Of a DNA stretch of 64,000 nucleotides, positions 35,908 through 45,802 are shown one piece after another (positions within the stretch are counted from its first letter, which is position 1; each line of letters starts with the position of its first letter). The stretch spans positions 62,001 through 126,000 of the forward strand of contig JAJRCF010000001.1 of the NCBI GenBank assembly GCA_028679075.1. The letters are read 5' to 3'. The position numbers and the translations under genes are program-made. The DNA is from Methanoregula sp. Its GTDB lineage: Archaea > Halobacteriota > Methanomicrobia > Methanomicrobiales > Methanospirillaceae. The notes beneath the pieces were generated by a model. The model saw nothing but the letters and a program-made list of their open reading frames with translations, had not been told where the DNA came from and did not search any database.

Positions 35908-37147
35908 TACAAGCAGCGATCTCTTCGAGCTCGCAAAGACCCTGATGCCCGGCGGTGTCAGCAGCCCGGTCCGGGCGATCAAACCGTACCCGTTCTACAC
36001 GGAACAGGCAGAGGGTTCGCATATCAGGACCGTTGACGGCACCGAACTCCTCGACTGCTGCATGGCCTACGGCCCGCTGATCCTCGGGCATGCATGCCCG
36101 ACCATCCGCAGTGCAATCGAAGACCAGCTCAGTCGTGGCTGGCTGTACGGCACGCCCACGCCGCTTGAACCGGCCTACGCAAAGCGGATCACCGGCGACC
36201 ACCCGGGCATGGACATGGTCCGGTTCGTTTCGAGCGGTTCGGAAGCAACCATGGCCGCGATCCGACTCGCACGCGGGTTCACCGGGAAAAAAGACATCGT
36301 GAAGATCGAGGGCGGGTTCCACGGGGCGCACGATGCTGTGCTCGTGAAGGCCGGGTCCGGCGCAACCACGATGGGTGTCCCGGACTCCGCCGGTGTCCTT
36401 GCCGATCTCGTGGCCCACACCCGGCAGGTGCCGTTCAATGATCCCGATGCGCTGGAATCCCTGCTCTCGGCCCACAACGATGTTGCCGCTCTCATCATCG
36501 AGCCGGTGATGGGCAACATCGGCCCCATCCTCCCGCAGGACAATTACCTCCGCGATATCCGGGAGATCACGAAAGCCCATGACGTGCTCCTCATCTTCGA
36601 TGAAGTGATCACCGGCTACCGCGTGGGTATCGGCGGGGCACAGGTAAAGTACGGCGTAAAACCCGATCTCACCACGCTCGGCAAGATCATTGGCGGCGGC
36701 CTGCCCATCGGCGCCTTTGGCGGTCGGCGGGAGATCATGGAGATGGTAGCCCCGCAGGGCCCGGTATACCAGGCCGGGACGTACTCCGGCAACCCCCTCT
36801 CGCTCGCGGCCGGCATGGCAACGATCGAATGGCTCCATGCGAGACCGGAACTCTACCGCGAACTTGACGACAGGACGCGGTCACTGGAGGAATCGCTCGG
36901 GCGAAAGGCCGGTGGCTCGTTTGTCCGGCTCGGCTCGATGTTCAAGTACTTCTTCCGCAGCAGCCCGCCACAGAACTACCGGGACGTAAAGGAATGCGAC
37001 ACGGCCGCGTTTTCCACGTTCTGGAAGAAGATGCTGGATGCCGGGATCTTCCTGCCGCCCTCCCAGTTCGAGACCAACTTCCTCTCCGCAGCGCACACCG
37101 ACCGCGATCTCACTGCCCTGGCACAGGCGTACACAACATGTCGATAA
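35897..37147 (+). CDS. hemL: Glutamate-1-semialdehyde 2,1-aminomutase
   Basis: A 416-residue PLP enzyme that converts the HemA product to 5-aminolevulinate. It begins with the family phrase [12 protein letters not shown], has [25 protein letters not shown] and the PLP-lysine segment [20 protein letters not shown] 35897 lies inside the hemB end, and its stop overlaps the hemC start by ten bases, so expression should be coupled. Confidence 0.95.
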   Translation: MRHNTSSDLFELAKTLMPGGVSSPVRAIKPYPFYTEQAEGSHIRTVDGTELLDCCMAYGPLILGHACPTIRSAIEDQLSRGWLYGTPTPLEPAYAKRITGDHPGMDMVRFVSSGSEATMAAIRLARGFTGKKDIVKIEGGFHGAHDAVLVKAGSGATTMGVPDSAGVLADLVAHTRQVPFNDPDALESLLSAHNDVAALIIEPVMGNIGPILPQDNYLRDIREITKAHDVLLIFDEVITGYRVGIGGAQVKYGVKPDLTTLGKIIGGGLPIGAFGGRREIMEMVAPQGPVYQAGTYSGNPLSLAAGMATIEWLHARPELYRELDDRTRSLEESLGRKAGGSFVRLGSMFKYFFRSSPPQNYRDVKECDTAAFSTFWKKMLDAGIFLPPSQFETNFLSAAHTDRDLTALAQAYTTCR

Positions 37148-38022
37148 GGATCGGGACACGGGGGAGCAAACTTGCCCTCGCACAGACCGGGACGGTCATA
37201 AAGAAGCTGGAGTCACTGGATATCCCGGCCGAGAAGATCATCATCAATACGCAGGGCGATACCACAACGCACGTGCCCCTCCACGCGATCGGGGGGCAGG
37301 GCGTCTTCGTCCGGGCGCTCGACGACGCGATCCTTGACGGGACCATCGACTGTGCGGTCCACAGCATGAAGGACATCCCGGCGTACCGGCCGAGCGGCCT
37401 CTTCACCGCCGCGATCCTGAAACGCGACTCGCCGGCCGATTTCATCGCCCACCGGGGCGAACTGGCGAATGTCCGCGTGATTGGGACCTCGAGCACACGG
37501 AGACGCGCCCAGCTCCTCCGCCACGACCCGGATATCACGATCAAGGACCTCCGCGGGAACGTGGACACCCGGATCCGTAAGATGAGTGCCGGCGAATACG
37601 ATGCAATCATCCTTGCCGAGGCCGGCCTCACCCGGCTCGGGATCCAGATCAAGGGCGAATCATTCCCCCCGGAGAAGTTTGTCCCGTCGCCCAACCAGGG
37701 CACGATCGCGGTGGTCAGCCGAGCCGACCCCTCGCTGATGGAAGTCCTCTCCGCGCTCGACCACCCGCAGACCCGGACCGATGTACTGATCGAGCGGGCT
37801 GTGATGGAGCAGCTGGGCGGCGGCTGTTTCACGCCGCTCGGCATCTACTGCAAGGCCGGCCACCTCATTGCCGAGGTGCTCTCGCTGGACGGGAAACGGA
37901 CCGAGCGGATCGAGGTCGATGTGACAACGATCGATGAGGCACGGCAGCAGGGCCGCCAGCTGAGGGAGAAGGCGCAGGGCCTTATCGACGAGGCATACAA
38001 GACACTGGGGATTACGCCATGA
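37138..38022 (+). CDS. hemC: Hydroxymethylbilane synthase
   Basis: A 294-residue enzyme that links four porphobilinogens into hydroxymethylbilane. Motifs: [37 protein letters not shown] and GGGCFTPLG, whose Cys carries the dipyrromethane cofactor. Its stop overlaps the cobA start by four bases. Confidence 0.95.
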   Translation: MSIRIGTRGSKLALAQTGTVIKKLESLDIPAEKIIINTQGDTTTHVPLHAIGGQGVFVRALDDAILDGTIDCAVHSMKDIPAYRPSGLFTAAILKRDSPADFIAHRGELANVRVIGTSSTRRRAQLLRHDPDITIKDLRGNVDTRIRKMSAGEYDAIILAEAGLTRLGIQIKGESFPPEKFVPSPNQGTIAVVSRADPSLMEVLSALDHPQTRTDVLIERAVMEQLGGGCFTPLGIYCKAGHLIAEVLSLDGKRTERIEVDVTTIDEARQQGRQLREKAQGLIDEAYKTLGITP

Positions 38023-38777
38023 AAGGAAAAGTGTATCTGGTGGGCTCGGGGCCCGGGGCAGAGGGGCTCCTCACGCAGCGGGGCCGCGAGGTAATCGACA
38101 GCGCGGACGTGGTGCTGTTCGACCAGTTGCCTGGCGAGGAGATCCTTGCCACCCTCCCGGACCGTGCCGAGAAGATCGACTGCGGCAAGTACGGCGGGAA
38201 GCATACGCTCGAACAGGACGAGATCGAGGCGCTGATGGTGGACCGTGCAAAGAAAGGCAAGCTCGTGGTCCGGCTCAAGGGCGGCGACCCGTTCCTCTTC
38301 GGCCGGGGCGGCGAGGAACTCGAGACCGTCCGGGCCGCGGGGATACCGGTCGAGATGGTCCCCGGTATCTCAAGCGCCCTTGCCGTTCCCGCATCGGTCG
38401 GCATCCCGCTCACCCACCGGAAGTACGCCTCGCAGGTCACGGTGCTGACGGGGAACGAGGACCCGACGAAAGAGGAACCGGCCCTTGACTGGGAACTGCT
38501 GGCAAAGAGCCGTGGGACGATCGTCATCCTTATGGGTGTTGCGAACCTTGGGAAGATTGCAGCAGTCCTGGTAAAGAACGGGAAACCCGAAACGACCCCG
38601 GTCGCCATCATCGAACGGGGCCTGCGGAAGGATCGCCGTGTCACCGCCGGCACCCTTGCCACGATCGCCGGTGACGCAAAGAGGGCCGGGGTCAAACCCC
38701 CGGCAGTAATCGTAATCGGGGACGTCGTGAACCTGTATGACCCGGCACTGCCGGACCTGATACCGTTTGAGGGATGA
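38019..38777 (+). CDS. cobA: Uroporphyrinogen-III C-methyltransferase
   Basis: A 252-residue SAM-dependent enzyme making precorrin-2. Motifs: LVGSGPGAEGLLT, RLKGGDPFLFGRGGEE, VPGISSALAVPA and GIPLTHR. It overlaps hemC upstream and the PsiE-like gene downstream (four bases each). Its substrate needs uroporphyrinogen-III synthase (HemD), which is not seen next to it. Confidence 0.95.
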   Translation: MKGKVYLVGSGPGAEGLLTQRGREVIDSADVVLFDQLPGEEILATLPDRAEKIDCGKYGGKHTLEQDEIEALMVDRAKKGKLVVRLKGGDPFLFGRGGEELETVRAAGIPVEMVPGISSALAVPASVGIPLTHRKYASQVTVLTGNEDPTKEEPALDWELLAKSRGTIVILMGVANLGKIAAVLVKNGKPETTPVAIIERGLRKDRRVTAGTLATIAGDAKRAGVKPPAVIVIGDVVNLYDPALPDLIPFEG

Positions 38778-39283
38778 AAATGGAAATTGTTGGCCCTGTT
38801 GAAAAGTTTGAAAAGATCATCTATGCTGTGCTGATGATCATGCTCATGGTGGTTGTGATCGCCGCAATCATCGATCTCGTAGTGTACCTCTACAAGTCCC
38901 TCTGGGTTGAAACACCCTACCTCCTGGAATCCCATGAAATGCTCCTCGTGCTCGGTGCATTCCTGCTGGTGCTCATCGGCGTCGAGCTGCTTGATACGAT
39001 CAAGGCATACTTCCGCGAGAACACGATCCACGTGGAGATCGTTGTCCTGCTTGCGATCATTGCGGTGGCCCGTAAAGTGATCCTTCTCGATCCCAACACG
39101 TATACTACGACGCTGGTGGATGGCAAGGCGGTGACCACCGCGGTAGCCATGAGCGGTTATGAGTTTGGCTTTGAAATGATGGGGGGCGGTGTGATCCTGG
39201 TCTGTCTTGCTGCAGGCTACTATATGATCAAGAAGGCCGGGATCATGATCGGGCCGGGCCATATAAAGAAAGACGGGGAGTAA
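38774..39283 (+). CDS. PsiE-like membrane protein
   Basis: A 169-residue protein with four predicted helices and the PsiE-family phrase LESHEMLLVLGAFLLVLIGVELLDTI followed by HVEIVVLLAIIAVARKVI. The name comes from phosphate-starvation induction in E. coli; the function is unknown. It overlaps cobA by four bases, so it is probably cotranscribed with the tetrapyrrole genes, with no obvious link. Confidence 0.8.
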   Translation: MKMEIVGPVEKFEKIIYAVLMIMLMVVVIAAIIDLVVYLYKSLWVETPYLLESHEMLLVLGAFLLVLIGVELLDTIKAYFRENTIHVEIVVLLAIIAVARKVILLDPNTYTTTLVDGKAVTTAVAMSGYEFGFEMMGGGVILVCLAAGYYMIKKAGIMIGPGHIKKDGE

Positions 39284-39368
39284 AAAAGAGACGATCTCCC
39301 GTCATATAAACGCACAAAATAATTTGGAAAATTTTTTATCTTTTTTGGTACTGCATCGCCACGATATA

Positions 39369-40169
39369 TCAGGCCTTCACCGGAGGGTTCTTTGCCATCT
39401 CCGCATCCTGTTCATCGAAGTAGGTCTCGAGGAAGACGAGCGTCTCCAGGTCAACATCGGCATACGCATCCGGCCCGAACTCGAACGGGTTGTCCATGTC
39501 ATGGATGAGGAGGAGCAGGCCGATGAGCATGGTGCAGATCACGGCAAAGATTACCGTGCTCTCCAGGATCCCGTCCATCCTGATGAAGAGCAACAGGAGA
39601 ATGACGCCACCGGTCGCGATCTCGGCAAGCGCATACGCAGCCGGGATAAAATCCGTCCGGATGATCACTTCGATCCGGTTGCAGATCTTATCAATGATCC
39701 CCAGTTCGTTCCGCAGCTTTGCGATGAGCGGGGGTGCGACGTTCAGGAACGCGAGGGTCCGGATATCATTGTTCAGGACATTCATCGCACGGTTGGTATC
39801 CGCAAGGCTGAAGCGGTTTTCCAGCAGGCCGTCCCGGATCGTGCGGTGGAGGTCACGGAGGTGCGCCCGGAATACTTTTGTCGGTTCATCATCCGCCAGC
39901 GGCAGCACCCGGCTGTCGTTATACAGCGCCTTGAGGGCCGAGGCAAGTTCTCCCCCCACCTTCTCGCTCTCCTTGAAATCGGTGAACGTCCCGGTGAAGA
40001 TGATGGCAATCGTGAAGATGGCGCCCGTGATAAACGCGCCCACCACGGGAGTGATCGGGATCAGGTCGAACCCGATGAGATCGACAACAGTCCGTATGAC
40101 AAGGAGGACCAGCATCATGATGATCGCCTTGAACATGATGCCCCACTTCTTTTTGGATTCTGGCTCCAT
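39369..40169 (-). CDS. Bestrophin-like (DUF4239-type) membrane protein
   Basis: A 266-residue protein with two N-terminal and two C-terminal helix pairs around a soluble helical middle. The phrase DMDNPFEFG after the last helices resembles the conserved end of DUF4239/bestrophin-like proteins, which are thought to form anion channels. The assignment rests on topology and one motif. Confidence 0.55.
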   Translation of the reverse strand: MEPESKKKWGIMFKAIIMMLVLLVIRTVVDLIGFDLIPITPVVGAFITGAIFTIAIIFTGTFTDFKESEKVGGELASALKALYNDSRVLPLADDEPTKVFRAHLRDLHRTIRDGLLENRFSLADTNRAMNVLNNDIRTLAFLNVAPPLIAKLRNELGIIDKICNRIEVIIRTDFIPAAYALAEIATGGVILLLLFIRMDGILESTVIFAVICTMLIGLLLLIHDMDNPFEFGPDAYADVDLETLVFLETYFDEQDAEMAKNPPVKA

Positions 40170-40240
40170 AGAGATCTGTTCACCGTCCGGGATTAAAAAG
40201 AGGGTGATATATACCAGGTCCCGGGTCCCGCACCCGCCGG

Positions 40241-41482
40241 TCAGGCCGGTTTTTCCATTATTTTTTTCCGGATTGCCATTGCCGCGAGGTACCCGGTCGA
40301 GAACGCGGCCTGCAGGTTATAGCCACCGGTGTCGCCGTCAATGTCCAGCACTTCCCCGGCAAAGAAGAGGCCGGGCACGCACTTTGATTCCATCGTCTTC
40401 TGGTTGACGTGGTCGAGCGCAACGCCGCCCCGGGTTGCCATCGCAACGGAGAACTCCCCGAGCCGTTCAACAACCAGCGGGAGCTCCGTGCAGTTCGTCA
40501 CAAGCCGGCTCCGTTGTTCCGCCGAGAAGTGGGCGCACTTCAGCTCCTCCGGGATATCGGAGAGTTTCAGCAGTTTCCGGTTCAGCCGCTCCGGGATCGG
40601 GTACTTGGCAAGGATCGTGCTCACCTGCCAGCCGGTGTTTTCGGCAGCACGCTTCGCGATGTCAGCGGCAAATTCCTCGCGCCGCATTTCACCGACGAAC
40701 GAGAGCCGGACCACGTCGCCGGGCCGGATATCCCGCGAGGCATCGAGGATCCCCGGGCCGGAGAGGCCAAGGTGGGTGAAGAGGACGTCCCCCGTATAAT
40801 CCGCGAGCTTCTTCCCGTCGCGCCAGACCGAGAAGTGCATCCCCTCGAACGAGATGCCGGCAAGGCCGGCAAACGGGAACGGGCGAATTAACAGCGGGGC
40901 AAGGGCGGGGGCGATCTCCGTTACCGGCTGCCCGAGCGCTTCTGCAAAACGGTACCCGTCCCCGGTTGTCCCGCATTTCGGGTACGAAGCCCCCCCGGTG
41001 GTGATGACAAGGGTGCCGGAACGGTACTCTCCTTTGCCGGTAGCGATGACAAATGAATCGTCCCTGCGGGACACGGCCAGTACCGGCTCGCTGCAATGGA
41101 TCGAGACACCCCGGTCCCTGCATTCCGCAAGGAGGACTGCCAGCACATCCTCCGCCTGCCGGGTCTTCGGGAAGACCTTCCCGTTCTCTTCCGTCATCAC
41201 TGCAAGGCCCCGTTCACGGAAAAACCCAATGAGATTTTTGTTGGTAAACGACATGAGGGATGGTTTCACAAATTTCCCGTGGTCGCCGTAATGGGTGACG
41301 AACTCCCGGATCTCCCCGTCATGCGTGAGGTTGCACTGCCCGGTCCCGGAGAGCAGGAGCTTCGTGCCGGGCCTCTCGTTCTTCTCAAAGAGCACGACCC
41401 GGCAGCCCGGGGCAGACGCATGGATCGCACAGAAGAGCCCGGCCGGGCCCCCGCCAATCACTGCAACATCGTACGAATCCAT
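40241..41482 (-). CDS. BaiN/HI0933-family FAD-dependent oxidoreductase
   Basis: A 413-residue flavoprotein: FAD-binding AVIGGGPAGLFCAIHA at the N-terminus, LSGTGQCNLTH, ITTGGASYPKCGTTGDGY and the C-terminal GEVLDIDGDTGGYNLQAAFSTG. The family uses NAD(P)H, and members act on varied or unknown substrates. It is divergent from the MFS exporter, with 157 bases between their starts. Confidence 0.9.
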   Translation of the reverse strand: MDSYDVAVIGGGPAGLFCAIHASAPGCRVVLFEKNERPGTKLLLSGTGQCNLTHDGEIREFVTHYGDHGKFVKPSLMSFTNKNLIGFFRERGLAVMTEENGKVFPKTRQAEDVLAVLLAECRDRGVSIHCSEPVLAVSRRDDSFVIATGKGEYRSGTLVITTGGASYPKCGTTGDGYRFAEALGQPVTEIAPALAPLLIRPFPFAGLAGISFEGMHFSVWRDGKKLADYTGDVLFTHLGLSGPGILDASRDIRPGDVVRLSFVGEMRREEFAADIAKRAAENTGWQVSTILAKYPIPERLNRKLLKLSDIPEELKCAHFSAEQRSRLVTNCTELPLVVERLGEFSVAMATRGGVALDHVNQKTMESKCVPGLFFAGEVLDIDGDTGGYNLQAAFSTGYLAAMAIRKKIMEKPA

Positions 41483-41639
41483 GGGTATTCACCAGATCAA
41501 TGCTCTCCCATATCATGGAGGTATCGCCCCGCACCATGCGCGAATGCAGCCGCGGAACGGGAAAAAACGTATCCGGCAGACCCGGCCTACGGTTACTGCA
41601 ATACCCTTAATCGCGATCAGCGCCAACCCCGGGTTACCC

Positions 41640-43022
41640 ATGATAGACGACCGCGAGAAGAAGATCATCCTCATCGTCGCCGCCCTTTCCAGTTTCCTGG
41701 TCCCGTACACCGGCTCGTCCATCACCGTTGCGCTGCCGGCCATGGCTGCGCAGTTCAATGTCGATGCCGTCACGCTGGGCTGGATCACCTCCGCGTATAT
41801 CATCTCCGCCGCCGTCTTCATCGTGCCGTTCGGGAGGTATGCCGACATCATCGGGCGGAAAAAGATCTTCCTTGTCGGGCTTGCCATCTTCACCATCGCA
41901 TCGCTCTGCTGTGCCCTTGCCCCGACCGAGGCGCTCCTGATCGCGGCCCGGTTCCTGCAGGGGGTTGGCGGTGCCATGATCTTTGCAACCTCCGTCGCTA
42001 TCATCACCCAGGTCTACGGGCCGGGCGAACGGGGCTGGGCGCTCGGCATCACCATTGCAACCGTTTATGCGGGTCTCTCCATCGGGCCATTCCTCGGGGG
42101 GATCCTGACAGACCGTTTCGGCTGGCCGGCCATCTTCCTTGTCAATGTCCCCCTCGGCCTGTTGACCATTGCCCTCACCCTGCAGGGCGTCCGGCATGAA
42201 TGGGCCGATGCTGCCGGGGAGAGACTGGACCTGTACGGGGCAATCATCTATGGCATCATGCTCTTTGTCTTCATCTATGGCATGCTCCTCCTCCCGGACC
42301 CGGTGGGCCTTGTATGGATCGTTGCCGCGATCGCTTCGGGTGCCCTCTTTGTCTGGCGGGAGAAACGGACAGAGCACCCGCTCATCGACCTCTCCGTCTT
42401 CTCGGACAACCGGACCTTCGTATTCTCGAATATTGCCGCCATGATCAACTACGGCGCCACCTTCGGTGTCGGCGTCCTCCTCTCGCTCTACCTCCAGTAC
42501 ATCCAGGGGTTCTCTGCCGAATCCGCCGGGCTCATCCTGGTGGCGCAGCCGGTCATCCAGGTGATCTTTTCCCCTATTGCCGGCCGGCTCTCCGACCGCA
42601 TCGAGCCCCGCATTGTCTCAACTGCCGGCATGGCCATCACGGGGCTCGGGCTCTTCATCTGCATCTTCATCACGCCCGCTACACCGGTCTGGGTCATTGT
42701 CGGCAGCCTGATGGTGATGGGACTCGGGTACGGCCTCTTCTCCTCGCCCAACACCAATGCCATCATGAGCTCGGTGGAGAACAAGCACCTGGCCATCGCC
42801 TCCGGCATGAATGCCACAATGCGGTCGGTCGGGCAGCTCCTCTCCATGGCGATCGCGATGTTCTGCTTTGCCATCTTCATCGGCCCGGAGACGATCACGC
42901 CCGCGGTATACCCGGCACTCATGACCAGCGTAACCGTGGCCTTCGTGGTATTCACCGTCCTGTGCCTGGCCGGCGTTGCCGCTTCGTACGTGCGCGGAAC
43001 AATCCATTCCGATGACGCGTAA
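41640..43022 (+). CDS. MFS multidrug exporter, DHA2 (14-helix) type
   Basis: A 460-residue polytopic protein. It has the loop 2-3 motif GRYADIIGRKKIF and the exporter motif C-like GLSIGPFLGGILTDRFGW in helix 5, with about 14 helices, as in EmrB/QacA proton antiporters. ATG 41640 was chosen because upstream sequence lacks protein character. Substrate unknown. Confidence 0.9.
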   Translation: MIDDREKKIILIVAALSSFLVPYTGSSITVALPAMAAQFNVDAVTLGWITSAYIISAAVFIVPFGRYADIIGRKKIFLVGLAIFTIASLCCALAPTEALLIAARFLQGVGGAMIFATSVAIITQVYGPGERGWALGITIATVYAGLSIGPFLGGILTDRFGWPAIFLVNVPLGLLTIALTLQGVRHEWADAAGERLDLYGAIIYGIMLFVFIYGMLLLPDPVGLVWIVAAIASGALFVWREKRTEHPLIDLSVFSDNRTFVFSNIAAMINYGATFGVGVLLSLYLQYIQGFSAESAGLILVAQPVIQVIFSPIAGRLSDRIEPRIVSTAGMAITGLGLFICIFITPATPVWVIVGSLMVMGLGYGLFSSPNTNAIMSSVENKHLAIASGMNATMRSVGQLLSMAIAMFCFAIFIGPETITPAVYPALMTSVTVAFVVFTVLCLAGVAASYVRGTIHSDDA

Positions 43023-43064
43023 TCCTCAGGAAAAACAAAATCAGGATAAAATAAAAAATGCAGG

Positions 43065-43346
43065 TCAGTGCACGGAGTTGTGCTTTTTCGTGCGCAGGTG
43101 CGTGGTGTAATGGTGGCGCAGTTCCTCGGTCTCTTCCGGGGTGAAGTCCTTCTTTTTCGTGGCGTGGAGGTGCTTCTCCATCTGGCGGACGATGTGCTCG
43201 GCCTCGTGGTGGTCATGGACATCGAGATAGGTCGGGGCCTTTGCCACCTCATAGGCGTGCCCGCAGGTGGGACAGAGTTTCCAGCGCTGGAAATTGTCCG
43301 CGTAGGTGAATGTCCTGCAGCTCGGACACCGGATTATGAGGTACAT
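43065..43346 (-). CDS. DUF1922 zinc-ribbon protein
   Basis: A 93-residue protein starting MYLIIRCPSCRTFTYADNFQRWKLCPTCG: two CPxC knuckles about 18 residues apart, as in the methanogen DUF1922 family. The rest is a charged, His-rich helical tail. Role unknown; zinc ribbons of this kind often bind RNA or protein. Confidence 0.88.
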   Translation of the reverse strand: MYLIIRCPSCRTFTYADNFQRWKLCPTCGHAYEVAKAPTYLDVHDHHEAEHIVRQMEKHLHATKKKDFTPEETEELRHHYTTHLRTKKHNSVH

Positions 43347-43745
43347 ATCAAAGGGGTAATAGACACGATCATGATAAAAATATATCGGCGCGTGGGAGCC
43401 ATATTATTAAAATAAAAAACGGAAAAAAGATGGCTCCCCGCCTCAGGGCCTCTCCAAGGAGCGAGGAGTTCAACAGAACCCCGAGATCGAGAAGTTCGTA
43501 AGAACTTTGAGGCACGGCGGGGCAAGTAAATTTTTTCCTAAAAAATTAGTTCACTGATCCGCCGCGGGGGCGCCCCTCCGGGGGCGGCGGAGTCTATCGT
43601 AACCGGGGAATGGGGGTATCAACCCCCATCGTTCAATCGGGAGAGTTCGAATTTTCGGGAAGGACGACACTCTGACAGTCACTGCTCCCCATCTCCACAA
43701 TCATTCCGAAATCCTGATATCGGCTGTTCGTCTCATAGAGATGTG
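43347..43745. other. Structured GC-rich intergenic region
   Basis: No gene is seen, but three strong dyads occur: a long-range pairing CCCCGCC (43436-43442) with GGCGGGG (43516-43522), enclosing smaller hairpins such as GAAGTTC/GAACTTT (43491-43508); a GC-rich hairpin near 43557-43590 (CCGCCG/CGGCGG); and TGGGGGT/ACCCCCA near 43612-43629. This could be a noncoding RNA or a long leader of cofE. Confidence 0.45.
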
Positions 43746-44498
43746 ATGACAGGATCAATCCAGGTGATCGGTGTGCAGGGGCTCCCCCTCATCCATGCCG
43801 GCGACGATGTCGCAGCGCTGGTCTGCGAACGCCTGCCGGTCAACGATGGCGACATCCTCTGCATCGCCTCCACCATCTACTCAAAATCGAAAGGCTATAC
43901 CAAATCCCTTGCAGCGATCACGCCCACGGAACGGGCCGTGCGTCTCGGCAAACTGAACGGCGAGGACCCGCGTTTCGTGCAGGCCGTGCTCGATGCCTCC
44001 ACGGACATCATCATGGAGCACCCGTTCATCCTCTCCGAGCTCTCGTTCGGCCACATCGGCGTACGGGCCGGGGTGGACCAGAGCAATATCGAGGACGGCA
44101 TGGTGATCTTCCTCCCGCCCGAGCCGATGAAGGCGGCTGATGATGTACGGAAGAGGATCAAAGAGATCTCCGGTAAGGATGTCGGCGTGATCATCACCGA
44201 TACCTGCGGGAGGTCGTTCAGGCGCGGCCAGACCGGCAACGCGATCGGGTGGAGCGGCATGACCGCGATCCGCGATTTCCGGGGCGACACGGACCTCTTC
44301 GGCCACGTGCTCAAGATTACGGAGGAGGCGGTCGTCGATGAGATCGCCGGGTTCTCCAACTTCGTAATGGGCGAGAGCAACAATGGCGTCCCCGCCGTGG
44401 TCTTCCGGAACTGCCCGTCATGGACAGGGCACGACAACCTCTACTTCTCGGGAGAAGAGGACATCACGCGGCGCGTGCTGAAGAAGGAATGGTCATAA
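43746..44498 (+). CDS. cofE: Coenzyme F420-0:L-glutamate ligase
   Basis: A 250-residue enzyme that adds glutamates to F420-0 with GTP, completing the deazaflavin coenzyme of methanogenesis. Clear motifs: GDILCIASTIYSKSKG, SFGHIGVRAGVDQSN, ITDTCGRSFRRGQTGNAIGW. ATG 43746 is preferred over GTG 43743. It is single, convergent with Sec61-beta. Confidence 0.95.
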   Translation: MTGSIQVIGVQGLPLIHAGDDVAALVCERLPVNDGDILCIASTIYSKSKGYTKSLAAITPTERAVRLGKLNGEDPRFVQAVLDASTDIIMEHPFILSELSFGHIGVRAGVDQSNIEDGMVIFLPPEPMKAADDVRKRIKEISGKDVGVIITDTCGRSFRRGQTGNAIGWSGMTAIRDFRGDTDLFGHVLKITEEAVVDEIAGFSNFVMGESNNGVPAVVFRNCPSWTGHDNLYFSGEEDITRRVLKKEWS

Positions 44499-44513
44499 AA
44501 AAAGAGTGCCCGG

Positions 44514-44678
44514 TTATCCGGGGAACACGATATTGAGGGTCATGATGATGATGCCGATCACGGCTGCGGCGACCATCACGGTAATGGGGCTGATATGGAC
44601 AGCCCGACGGTCCTCGCTCTCATAATAATTGACGAGTCCTGCTGAGGAAAGTAATCTTCCACCTTGCTTCTTTGCCAT
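44514..44678 (-). CDS. secG: Sec61-beta / SecG subunit of the protein-conducting channel
   Basis: A 54-residue protein: basic glycine-rich start (MAKKQGGRLLSSAGLVNYYE), the cytosolic segment, then one C-terminal helix (ITVMVAAAVIGIIIMTLNIVF). This matches archaeal Sec61-beta, the small tail-anchored part of SecYE-beta. It starts about 25 bases from a TATA-like sequence, so the mRNA may be almost leaderless. Confidence 0.92.
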   Translation of the reverse strand: MAKKQGGRLLSSAGLVNYYESEDRRAVHISPITVMVAAAVIGIIIMTLNIVFPG

Positions 44679-44694
44679 GCAAATATATTTCATT

Positions 44695-44710
44695 TTTCGA
44701 TATATAAAAG
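44695..44710. promoter_or_regulatory. Shared divergent TATA region
   Basis: TTTCGATATATAAAAG lies between secG (minus, start 44678) and the amidohydrolase (plus, start 44724). Only 45 bases separate the starts, so overlapping promoters are likely. Confidence 0.5.
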
Positions 44711-44723
44711 AGAGATACGCTCT

Positions 44724-45773
44724 ATGAAAAAAGACCCGCAGATCATCTCCGGAACTGCCTTGGTGGGGGAGGAGCTCGCGCTCGTCCCGGCCGATATCAT
44801 CATTGAGAACGGGATGATCACGGCAATCGAAGAGAATCCCCGGGCGCCCCCGGCATGGATCTGCCCGGCGTTTTTCAATGCCCACACGCACCTCGGCGAT
44901 ACCATCGCGATGGACTGCGGGGCAACCGGTGACCTTGTCGCGCTGGTCACCCCGCCGGACGGCCTGAAGCACCGGCTGCTCCGGGCCGCATCCCGGGTGG
45001 ACCTTGTTGCCGGCATGCGGGCGAGCATGGATGGGATGATCAGAGCGGGCACTGCCGGGTGTGCGGACTTCCGCGAGGGCGGCGCTGATGGCGTGATTGC
45101 CCTGCAGGAAGCCTGCAACGGGCTGCCCTTCCGGGCAGAGATCTTCGGGCGGGACGGTGGCGAGCAGATCGCGGGGGGCCTTGGGATCAGCAGCGCCCGG
45201 GATGTTCCTGACCTTGAACGAACGGTGGCGGCTGCACGGGCCGCGGGTAAAAAAATTGCATTCCATGCAGGGGAACGCGATGCAGAGGATATCGATGCGG
45301 CCCTTGTGTTCGACCCTGACTTCATCGTCCACGCAACCCATGCAACAAAAAAGCAGCTCCGTGCCTGTGCGGATGCGGAGATCCCGGTTGTCATATGTCC
45401 GCGGTCAAACTGGACGCTCGGTGTCACGAGCTCCTCCCGCCATCCCCCGGTCCGGGTGATGGAGGAACTGGGCTGCACGGTCTGGCTGGGGACCGACAAC
45501 GTGATGTTCGTGCCGCCGGACCTGTTCGGGGAGATGGCGTTTATGTCAACGGTTTACCGGACCAGTCCCGGTGCAATTCTCCGGTCCGCCATTGCCGGTT
45601 CCGCCCTGGCCGGTGAACCATTTTATATCCGGGAAGGTGCACCGGCAAATTTGTTCATGATCCGGCCGGAAAAAAACGCGCTGAATTTCAGCCGCGATCC
45701 TGTTACTTCAATCATTAAACGGGCTTCATTTGGCTCGATCGGCACAAATGTTTTTAATTCAAACATCCTATAA
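44724..45773 (+). CDS. Amidohydrolase family deaminase-like protein
   Basis: A 349-residue metal-dependent hydrolase. Metal-binding FNAHTHLGD, later FHAGERD, HATHATKKQL and WLGTDNVMF match the cytosine-deaminase/chlorohydrolase branch. Likely a deaminase of a purine, pteridine or adenosine derivative; the substrate cannot be assigned. The protein is shorter than usual (about 400-450 for this branch). Confidence 0.8.
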   Translation: MKKDPQIISGTALVGEELALVPADIIIENGMITAIEENPRAPPAWICPAFFNAHTHLGDTIAMDCGATGDLVALVTPPDGLKHRLLRAASRVDLVAGMRASMDGMIRAGTAGCADFREGGADGVIALQEACNGLPFRAEIFGRDGGEQIAGGLGISSARDVPDLERTVAAARAAGKKIAFHAGERDAEDIDAALVFDPDFIVHATHATKKQLRACADAEIPVVICPRSNWTLGVTSSSRHPPVRVMEELGCTVWLGTDNVMFVPPDLFGEMAFMSTVYRTSPGAILRSAIAGSALAGEPFYIREGAPANLFMIRPEKNALNFSRDPVTSIIKRASFGSIGTNVFNSNIL

Positions 45774-45802
45774 AACAGGCATGTTTGTTCTGGGTGATTT
45801 TC

